From Armatimonadota bacterium (GTDB lineage Bacteria; Armatimonadota; Armatimonadia; Armatimonadales; Armatimonadaceae): a stretch of 5,523 nucleotides of DNA. The notes beneath the pieces were generated by a model. The model saw only the letters and a list, made by a program, of their open reading frames with translations, ran no database searches and was not told the origin of the DNA. The DNA is taken from contig JACMMA010000805.1 of assembly GCA_014379275.1 (NCBI GenBank), positions 1-5,523 on the forward strand. Direction: 5' to 3'. Shown here one piece after another: positions 1-4,639 of this stretch (its first letter is position 1; every line of letters starts with the position of its first letter). Both the position numbers and the translations under genes were made by a program.

Positions 1-279
1 ATTCCGCACACCTGGGAAAACACCACGCTCGAACACCTCCGCGCCGGCGACTCCGTGAACATCGAGACCGATATTTTAGGCAAGTACGTCGAGAAGATGC
101 TCGGCGGCTACGGCGTGGCAGGCAGTGCCAGCACCCCCGCCGATCCCTACGCGGACCGATTATCGCGCGAGCGAAGCGGCGTTTCGATGGACCTGCTTTC
201 CCGCTCCGGCTATGTCGCCACCGCGACCGAGGAAGCCCCCACCCGCTACGGTGGCTACGGCAACGGAAACGACTGGTAG
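1..279 (+). CDS. ribE: Riboflavin synthase (alpha chain), C-terminal part; start lies outside the window
   Basis: Riboflavin synthase converts two molecules of 6,7-dimethyl-8-ribityllumazine into riboflavin plus a pyrimidine by-product, the last step of cytoplasmic vitamin B2 synthesis. Frame 1 is open from the first base to the TAG at 277-279 and reads IPHTWENTTLEHLRAGDSVN, then IETDILGKYVEKML. This matches the end of the second lumazine-binding repeat and the trimerising C-terminal helix of the family. The later stretch SGVSMDLLSRSGY resembles the usual family ending (SGI-x-LEFL-x-x-NGF). After it comes an extra tail of about 21 residues rich in Gly and Tyr, ending YGGYGNGNDW, which is not typical. 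Only 92 codons are present; a full protein would have over 200. The GTG at 55 is an internal Val codon, not a start. The next gene follows after 22 nt on the same strand. Whether other rib genes lie upstream cannot be seen. Confidence 0.93.
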   Translation: MPHTWENTTLEHLRAGDSVNIETDILGKYVEKMLGGYGVAGSASTPADPYADRLSRERSGVSMDLLSRSGYVATATEEAPTRYGGYGNGNDW

Positions 280-289
280 CGCCTGTCCC

Positions 290-304
290 AGAGGATTGCC
301 CTTG
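290..304 (+). promoter_or_regulatory. Shine-Dalgarno site that fixes the TTG start of the DUF416-like gene
   Basis: AGAGGA at 290-295 lies 6 nt before TTG at 302-304, an almost ideal ribosome-binding arrangement. The reading frame stays open further upstream to an ATG at 125, but that part overlaps ribE and encodes Pro/Ala/Thr-rich sequence typical of a shadow frame. The TTG at 302 is therefore the better start. Confidence 0.7.
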
Positions 305-865
305 GATATAGCGCCCTATCTCGAACACGAAGCGCTCCTGAAGAAGCGACTTCCGCAACTGACACCACGCCAGCGTATGTTTTTCACGGCGTGGTGTTGC
401 GACCGACTGTGGGCGGATTTCGGAGAAACGTATCTTTCTCTCATAGGTGCGGAGCGTGCCACCCTGTTGCGAGACACTTACGACCACCTGTGGTCCGACT
501 TGCTGAAAAACCGCCCGATCAGAGAAACAGAAATTCATTCCTTGCTACCGGTGCTGGACAAACTCGGCGACGAGCACGCGGACTACATCATCGAACTGGA
601 CAACCAAGAAACTGCGACCAATCTCTGTTATCACTATGCTATGGCGTTTGCGGTCACAGAATCTGATGATGAAGCCTTTTACGCCGGTATGGAACTCCTC
701 AACCTCGCCGACCACTTCAGCAACGGCGGCATGACCGATCCTATTTTCATTGGTGAAGTCCAACGACAACGAGAGATGCTGAAGTATCTGTCGGGCCGCT
801 CTCTTTTCGACCGAGGCGACAGGTTCCTGTTCCGCGAAGAATCGCCGTTTTGGCTGGTCGAGTAA
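302..865 (+). CDS. DUF416 (YjaG-like) family protein, function unknown
   Basis: This encodes a 187-residue, probably cytoplasmic protein with no signal peptide or membrane segment. It is strongly acidic (about 33 Asp/Glu against 19 Lys/Arg) and looks mostly helical. The segment RQRMFFTAWCCDRLWADF (residues 23-40), followed by RDTYDHLWSDLL (57-68), recalls the family pattern in which an Arg/Gln-led helix with a Cys/Glu-Arg core precedes a second helix carrying L-x-W. The middle part, NLCYHYAMAFAVTESDDEAFYAGMELLNLADHF (107-139), fits the family's central helices. I recognise this by eye, without an alignment; DUF416 members have no established biochemical role. The TTG start is chosen because of the strong SD and because the frame upstream overlaps ribE. 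GC content is about 50% in sampled lines, below both flanks. The gene ends 5 nt before the Uma2-like gene, so the two are probably cotranscribed. It could instead be an unrelated helical protein, for example an immunity- or antitoxin-type partner of the nuclease. That is speculation. Confidence 0.62.
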   Translation: MDIAPYLEHEALLKKRLPQLTPRQRMFFTAWCCDRLWADFGETYLSLIGAERATLLRDTYDHLWSDLLKNRPIRETEIHSLLPVLDKLGDEHADYIIELDNQETATNLCYHYAMAFAVTESDDEAFYAGMELLNLADHFSNGGMTDPIFIGEVQRQREMLKYLSGRSLFDRGDRFLFREESPFWLVE

Positions 866-870
866 CGCGC

Positions 871-1512
871 ATGTATAAACCCGCTCCTCAGAACCGCGTC
901 ACATTCTCTCAGTTCATGGAATGGAACACTGACGAGACGTGGGCGGAGTGGGTGGATGGTTTCATTCGACAGTTCCCCGCATTCAGCAGTGATGACCGCT
1001 TGTTAAGTGGTTTTCTCGCGAACCTGATGCAAACATCGCTAGAAAGCCGTGACTGCGCAGCTAGCGTCTTGCCACTGTTCCTCATGCGCTGCAGACCTGA
1101 TGGTAACGCTCGCTTACCAGACCTGCTGTACGTATCACCGGATCGTACCTTACCCTCGGACGCATACTTCCTGGACGGTCCCGCTGATCTGGTGATCGAA
1201 ATCGTCAGTCCGGAGAGCGTTCGCCGCGACCATGTGGAAAAGTTTGCCGAATACGAAGCGGGCGGCGTCGGCGAATACTGGATCATCGACCCGACCACGC
1301 AAACCGCCGAATTCTACATTCGCGACGCGGGAGCGAAGCACTTCCGCCGCGCCCCGCTCGAAGGACTGACCGAGGAAAACGGCGGGGTTTATACCTGCGA
1401 AATGCTCGGCGGGTTACGGATCGACGTGGACTGGCTCTGGCAACGTCCCCTCCCTTCCCTCCTTCCCATCGTCACGGGTTGGGGTTTGCTAACCCACGGA
1501 CAATTCGGATAA
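871..1512 (+). CDS. Uma2 family protein (PD-(D/E)XK nuclease fold)
   Basis: This 213-residue protein carries the hallmarks of the Uma2 (DUF820) family. VTFSQFMEWNTDETWAEWVDG (residues 10-30) corresponds to the N-terminal strand-helix region ending in the EWVDG signature. PDLLYVS (83-89) holds the first acidic residue, D84. DLVIEIVSPES (106-116) holds E110, and EKFAEYEAGGVGEYWIIDP (123-141) gives the conserved Lys/Tyr helix (K124, Y128) and the EYWIIDP strand. The family has the restriction-endonuclease-like fold and is assumed to cleave DNA, but few members have been tested and their roles are unclear. Length is normal. The ATG at 871 is preferred to an in-frame TTG at 850, which would overlap the upstream gene; GGTCGAG at 856-862 is only a weak SD. 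The C-terminal WLWQRPLPSLLP is usual, with a short tail after it. The first half is AT-richer than the second. Uma2 genes often occur in many copies per genome, so this need not be tied to its neighbours. Confidence 0.88.
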   Translation: MYKPAPQNRVTFSQFMEWNTDETWAEWVDGFIRQFPAFSSDDRLLSGFLANLMQTSLESRDCAASVLPLFLMRCRPDGNARLPDLLYVSPDRTLPSDAYFLDGPADLVIEIVSPESVRRDHVEKFAEYEAGGVGEYWIIDPTTQTAEFYIRDAGAKHFRRAPLEGLTEENGGVYTCEMLGGLRIDVDWLWQRPLPSLLPIVTGWGLLTHGQFG

Positions 1513-1532
1513 ATGATGTAACCCGCGATTCG

Positions 1533-1574
1533 ATAGCGCGAAACAGCGGAACCTTCGTGTCCGATTCGCGCTAT
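1533..1574. repeat. 10-bp inverted repeat ahead of the transporter gene (operator or stem-loop)
   Basis: ATAGCGCGAA at 1533-1542 and its exact reverse complement TTCGCGCTAT at 1565-1574 are separated by 22 nt. Inside, CGGA (1547-1550) can pair with TCCG (1560-1563), so the RNA could fold into a two-part hairpin. The arm centres are 32 bp apart, close to three helical turns, which would also suit paired protein-binding sites. The right arm overlaps the TATAAT box. No run of T follows, so a classical terminator is unlikely. Confidence 0.6.
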
Positions 1575-1584
1575 AATGGGGGCG
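1572..1584 (+). promoter_or_regulatory. Candidate promoter -10 box for the transporter operon
   Basis: TATAAT at 1572-1577 is a perfect sigma-70 type -10 hexamer, in the only sizeable gap before three overlapping genes. No convincing -35 hexamer sits 15-19 nt upstream, and there is no TGN extension. Transcription would begin near 1584, leaving an RNA leader of only about 5 nt before the ATG at 1589. The call rests on the hexamer and its location. Confidence 0.42.
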
Positions 1585-1588
1585 ACCC

Positions 1589-2869
1589 ATGAGCCGAGAC
1601 ACCGACACCCCTGCCGCACCCGATGCCCCGCCGACCAGTGAAAAATCCGTTTTCCGCGCCATTTTTCTGCTCGCCGTTACGATCTTTATAGATTTGTTGG
1701 GGTTCGGTATCGTCCTGCCCAACCTGCCCGCTTACATCGAAGCCGCCGTCGGACCGAACCACGAGCACGCGGCATTCATCGGCGGTCTGTTGGCCGCGTC
1801 CTATTCGCTGACGCAGTTTTTATGCGCGCCGTTCTGGGGCGCATACAGCGACCGCGCCGGGCGGCGACCGGTAATCTTGATCTCCCTGATCGGGATCGGC
1901 ATCTCGTACATCTTTTTCGGCTTGTCGAACGGTAACCTGGCGATGCTGTTCACGGCGCGACTCTTAGCCGGTCTTTTGTCGTCGGCGAGCATCGGAGTCG
2001 CGTTCGCGTATGTCGCCGACGTGACGACGCCGGAAAACCGGGCGAAGGGGATGGGGCTGCTCGGCGCCTGTTTCGGGTTAGGATTCGCGTTCGGCCCGGT
2101 GCTCGGCGGCGTCCTGGGTAGCATCAATATCTCGCTCCCGGCATTTGTGGCGGCGGGGCTTGCGCTCGCCAACTTCGCCGTATCCTGGTTCATTCTGCCG
2201 GAATCGCTGACGAAAGCGAAAATGGTCGAATTGGCGAACACGACGCGGGTCCCGTTCCCCGAACTCCTGCGCCGCGTCCTGTCCGACCCCGCCGCCCCCC
2301 TATTTCTGGTCACGTTTATTCTGACGTTCGGCTTCGCGGCGATTGAGCAGGCGTTCGGGTTCTTTCTCATGGCGCGGGGCATCGCGTCACCCGACAATCA
2401 ACAGATGCGACAGGCGTATCTGCTGGGGTTTGTCGGTGTGGTCGGTATCGTGCTTCAGGGCTTTCTTATCGGACCGCTCGCCAAACGATTCGGCGAGGGC
2501 AATCTGATCCGCGTCGGGCTTCTTATCTTAACGACCGGGTATTTCGTACTGCTCGAACCGCGCTCCTGGGGAATCATGATCTTCGTGGCAACGTTCTTCG
2601 TCTCGCTCGGTCGCTCGATGATAGGGCCGGCGGCAACGTCTCTCATATCGCGCAAGGCGAGGGTCGGGCAGGGCCTGATACAGTCGTCGTCACAAGGCTT
2701 CGACGCACTCGCGCGGACAGTCGGTCCGCTAACCGCGGGTGTGCTGTTTCAGTATTACGGCGCGACTGCCCCCTATATTTTTTCCGCCATCCTGACCGTT
2801 CTCGCCTTCGGTATCACGTTTCTGCTGGGGTCTGCGCTTCGATTACCTGCGAAAGGCGATGAACAGTGA
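1589..2869 (+). CDS. MFS transporter, drug:H+ antiporter / TetA-like type
   Basis: This encodes a 426-residue inner-membrane protein of the major facilitator superfamily with about 12 hydrophobic segments, starting at residues 23-45. Signature motifs are visible. D35-LLGFGIVLP-N is the first-helix motif of the DHA1/TCR-Tet group. GAYSDRAGRRPV (84-95) is motif A in the loop between helices 2 and 3. R124 begins the motif B region (RLLAGLLSSASIG), and GLGFAFGPVLGG (163-174) matches antiporter motif C. The second-half copy of motif A (GPLAKRFGEGN, 295-305) has lost its acidic residue, as is common. These features point to proton-driven efflux of a small molecule; the substrate cannot be told. The first 20 residues form a hydrophilic Pro/Asp-rich cytoplasmic tail. 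The ATG at 1589 has GGGGG at 1578-1582 as a possible SD. The TGA overlaps the next gene's GTG by 4 nt (GTGA), implying translational coupling. A non-drug exporter of the same family is equally possible. Confidence 0.92.
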   Translation: MSRDTDTPAAPDAPPTSEKSVFRAIFLLAVTIFIDLLGFGIVLPNLPAYIEAAVGPNHEHAAFIGGLLAASYSLTQFLCAPFWGAYSDRAGRRPVILISLIGIGISYIFFGLSNGNLAMLFTARLLAGLLSSASIGVAFAYVADVTTPENRAKGMGLLGACFGLGFAFGPVLGGVLGSINISLPAFVAAGLALANFAVSWFILPESLTKAKMVELANTTRVPFPELLRRVLSDPAAPLFLVTFILTFGFAAIEQAFGFFLMARGIASPDNQQMRQAYLLGFVGVVGIVLQGFLIGPLAKRFGEGNLIRVGLLILTTGYFVLLEPRSWGIMIFVATFFVSLGRSMIGPAATSLISRKARVGQGLIQSSSQGFDALARTVGPLTAGVLFQYYGATAPYIFSAILTVLAFGITFLLGSALRLPAKGDEQ

Positions 2870-3642
2870 GAAACTTGGCAGGGGGGGCATGGTGCCCTCC
2901 ATCCCCCCATGCTGCGGGAATTTTGATTTCGGTAATACTCCTGACTGGATGCGGTCGTTCCATCGAGACACGCGCCGAACATGCCATCACCGATCTTTTG
3001 CCGCGCTATCTTGGTCCGGCAGAAAAGTACACGGCACGGGTTTCCGGTCGACCGGACGCGATCTATCGCGGGCGGTTGCGCTCGGTGCATATCGAGGCTA
3101 CGAACGTCCAGATGCTCCCGAACTTGATCATTAATCGCCTGACCATGGATGTGAAAGATGTTTCGGTAGATCGCGCAAGCAACACGCTACGCAACGTCGG
3201 CGAAACACGGTTTTCAGCGCGGCTGACCGAGTCCGTAATCAATACCTACGTCCAGCGCAGGCCGACCACGCTCCGCGACGTTTCGATTTCGCTTAACGCG
3301 GACGGCAAAGCGATCATCACAGCGCGACCAGAAGTGCTCGGGTTTTCGACGATCCCCGTGTCGCTCCGCGGCACCGTACGCCTACAGAGCGATGGGAAGA
3401 TATTAAACTTTCAGCCCGAAAGTGCCTCCTTGAATGTCGGCGTCGGGCAGGTCAGGGCGAACTTGCCCGGCTTCATCGCGGACAACATCGCGTCGCAACT
3501 AAACCCGGTCGCCGACTTGTCCGCCGCACCGTTCCCGATCGTCGCCGAATCAGTGATCGTCGAGCAAGGCACGGCAACGATCACCGGGTATGTGCCGCCG
3601 GGCGAGCTACAGAAGATCATCGCCGGGGCGGGCGATAAGTAG
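2866..3642 (+). CDS. DUF2993 (LmeA-like) family lipoprotein
   Basis: This encodes a 258-residue secreted protein. A hydrophobic segment AAGILISVILLTGC (residues 16-29) ends in the lipobox LTGC, so signal peptidase II should cleave before C29 and leave a lipid-anchored protein outside the inner membrane. The mature part (SIETRAEHAITDLLPRYLGP, then an RGRLRSVHIEATNVQ strand region, VGETRFSARLTESVINTYV and GFIADNIASQLNPVADLS) fits the DUF2993 family. One mycobacterial member, LmeA, binds phospholipid and acts in lipoglycan assembly; a role in lipid binding or envelope maintenance here is inference. The GTG start at 2866 overlaps the transporter's stop codon and has AAAGG at 2852-2856 as SD. The n-region is odd: only one Arg, an extra Cys (C10), and a Gly/Pro-rich stretch encoded by a strong palindrome (see 2878-2912). 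A downstream TTG at 2875 is an alternative start, but it does not remove this oddity. The stop codon overlaps xerC by one base. Confidence 0.8.
   Translation: MRNLAGGAWCPPSPHAAGILISVILLTGCGRSIETRAEHAITDLLPRYLGPAEKYTARVSGRPDAIYRGRLRSVHIEATNVQMLPNLIINRLTMDVKDVSVDRASNTLRNVGETRFSARLTESVINTYVQRRPTTLRDVSISLNADGKAIITARPEVLGFSTIPVSLRGTVRLQSDGKILNFQPESASLNVGVGQVRANLPGFIADNIASQLNPVADLSAAPFPIVAESVIVEQGTATITGYVPPGELQKIIAGAGDK
2878..2912 (+). repeat. G/C-run hairpin inside the signal-peptide codons of the lipoprotein gene
   Basis: GCA (2878-2880) pairs with TGC (2910-2912), six G (2882-2887) pair with six C (2903-2908), and ATGG (2889-2892) pairs with CCAT (2899-2902) around a 6-nt loop. That gives 13 base pairs, with one G-A mismatch and one bulged C. 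The structure begins 9 nt after the GTG codon, so it lies under an initiating ribosome and could dampen translation. A competing fold pairs GGGCA (2885-2889) with TGCCC (2893-2897). No T tract follows. Confidence 0.65.
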
Positions 3643-4574
3643 TGGACGCTCTGGTCGAGAGTTTTATCGCGTATTTGTCGGCGGTGCGGCGGGTCGCGCC
3701 ACTCACGGTGAAAGCCTATGCGGAAGATACGTCGCAGTTCGCTCAGTGGGCGGAGGAGCGCGGCGTGACCCAGATCGAGAGCGTGGATAAAACACTTCTC
3801 AAAGAATACTTCGCGAATCTGACGGAAAAACAGAAACTCGCTCGCGCCAGTATCGCCCGTAAAGCCGCGACGATGCGAGCGTTCTTCCGATTCCTGCAAC
3901 GGCGCGGTGTGGTGGCGCATTCGCCTGCCGCGAATCTCGTCACCCCGAAAAGGCAGGCGGGGCTGCCGAAGTTTCTTTCCGAGGAAGCCGTCGCCGCGCT
4001 GATCCAGGCACCCGACACCAACGCACCGGATGGCCTTCGAGATCACGCCATTCTGGAGATCCTATACGCATCCGGCGTCCGCGTCTCCGAACTGGCCGCG
4101 TTAGACGTGAGCGACTTCGCCGAATCGGAAACCACGCCCGGCGAAGGCACCCTGCGCATCCGGCGTGGCAAAGGCGGCAAGGAGCGGGTCGCGCTGCTCG
4201 GACAAGCTGCCGTTTCCGCCTTGAAAACCTACCTTTATGCGGGGCGCCCTCGTCTGGCTGCGAACGCAAAAACGATGCCACTTCCCCCCAGTTCTGTTCC
4301 GCTCTTACTCAATCGCTTCGGTACGCGCCTGACGGACCGGAGCGTGCGGCGGGTGTTCGAAAAGTATTGTGACGCGGTCGCCGGGACATTCAAGATCACG
4401 CCGCACGTGTTGCGGCACACATTCGCGACACATTTACTCGATCACGGGGCGGACCTGCGCGTGGTACAGGAGTTGCTCGGGCATTCCGACTTGCAATCCA
4501 CGCAGGTTTACACCCACGTGACCACGACGCGGTTGAAAGAAACGTATGAGCGGGCGCACCCGCGGGCGAAGTAG
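3642..4574 (+). CDS. xerC: Tyrosine recombinase XerC/XerD type
   Basis: This 310-residue site-specific recombinase would, with a partner, resolve chromosome dimers at dif. The N-terminal SAM-like core-binding domain covers about residues 1-100 (FIAYLSAVRRVAPLTVKAYAEDTSQFAQW). The catalytic domain follows, with all active-site residues visible: R147 in SGVRVSE, K177 in RGKGGKER, H255 and R258 in PHVLRHTFATHLL, H281 in LLGHSDLQST, and the nucleophile Y290 in QVYTHV. The end TYERAHPRAK is typical of Xer proteins rather than phage integrases. Length is slightly above the usual 295-300 because of two short insertions, near 160-168 (ESETTPGEG) and near 204-218 (RLAANAKTMPLPPSS). The GTG start overlaps the preceding TAG by one base, and GGGGCGGG at 3625-3632 may serve as SD. 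The tight coupling to envelope genes argues for a resident gene, not a mobile one. XerC and XerD are hard to separate by eye, so the symbol is provisional. No dif-like site was seen. Confidence 0.93.
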   Translation: MDALVESFIAYLSAVRRVAPLTVKAYAEDTSQFAQWAEERGVTQIESVDKTLLKEYFANLTEKQKLARASIARKAATMRAFFRFLQRRGVVAHSPAANLVTPKRQAGLPKFLSEEAVAALIQAPDTNAPDGLRDHAILEILYASGVRVSELAALDVSDFAESETTPGEGTLRIRRGKGGKERVALLGQAAVSALKTYLYAGRPRLAANAKTMPLPPSSVPLLLNRFGTRLTDRSVRRVFEKYCDAVAGTFKITPHVLRHTFATHLLDHGADLRVVQELLGHSDLQSTQVYTHVTTTRLKETYERAHPRAK

Positions 4575-4575
4575 A

Positions 4576-4627
4576 CAGTCGGACGCCCCCCAGCCCCCAG
4601 AATTGGGGGCTGGGGGGCGTCCGACTG
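4576..4627. repeat. Perfect 24-bp palindrome between convergent xerC and leuS (possible bidirectional terminator or mobile repeat)
   Basis: The left arm 4576-4599 and right arm 4604-4627 are exact reverse complements around the 4-nt loop GAAT. Within the arms, six C then five C on the left mirror five G then six G on the right. The element starts one base after the xerC stop and ends 12 nt before the leuS stop, so it could end transcription from both sides. Neither strand has a T run after the stem, so it does not meet the classical intrinsic-terminator pattern. No clear target-site duplication flanks it. Confidence 0.9.
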
Positions 4628-4639
4628 ATGTTGGTACTT

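Noticed and set aside
125..301. Longer N-terminus for the DUF416-like protein from ATG 125
   Set aside because: It overlaps ribE in another frame, gives Pro/Ala-rich sequence with no family match, and the TTG at 302 has a good SD.
850..870. TTG start at 850 for the Uma2 gene
   Set aside because: It would overlap the upstream gene by 16 nt and adds AGRVTR with no family support; the ATG at 871 starts MYKPAPQNRV directly ahead of the domain.
1037..1066. CGCTAG/CTAGCG inverted pair
   Set aside because: Six-base arms inside a coding region are expected by chance at this length.
1446..1467. 22-base pure pyrimidine run
   Set aside because: It encodes the Pro/Leu-rich segment commonly seen near the C-terminus of Uma2 proteins; codon choice explains it.
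1482..1495. GGGTT/AACCC mini-hairpin as a terminator of the Uma2 gene
   Set aside because: Only 5 bp, inside the coding region, with no T tract after it.
1513..1588. dif recombination site near the xerC operon
   Set aside because: Apart from TATAAT the gap lacks the two 11-bp Xer half-sites with a 6-bp centre; arm spacing is 22 nt.
1801..2397. 198-codon open frame on the minus strand opposite the transporter
   Set aside because: The plus strand is a clear MFS gene; the minus frame gives a low-complexity Pro/Asn/Arg-rich product typical of antisense frames in GC-rich DNA.
3411..4046. 211-codon open frame on the minus strand across the lipoprotein and xerC
   Set aside because: Both plus-strand genes are well supported; the minus frame has no recognisable domain.
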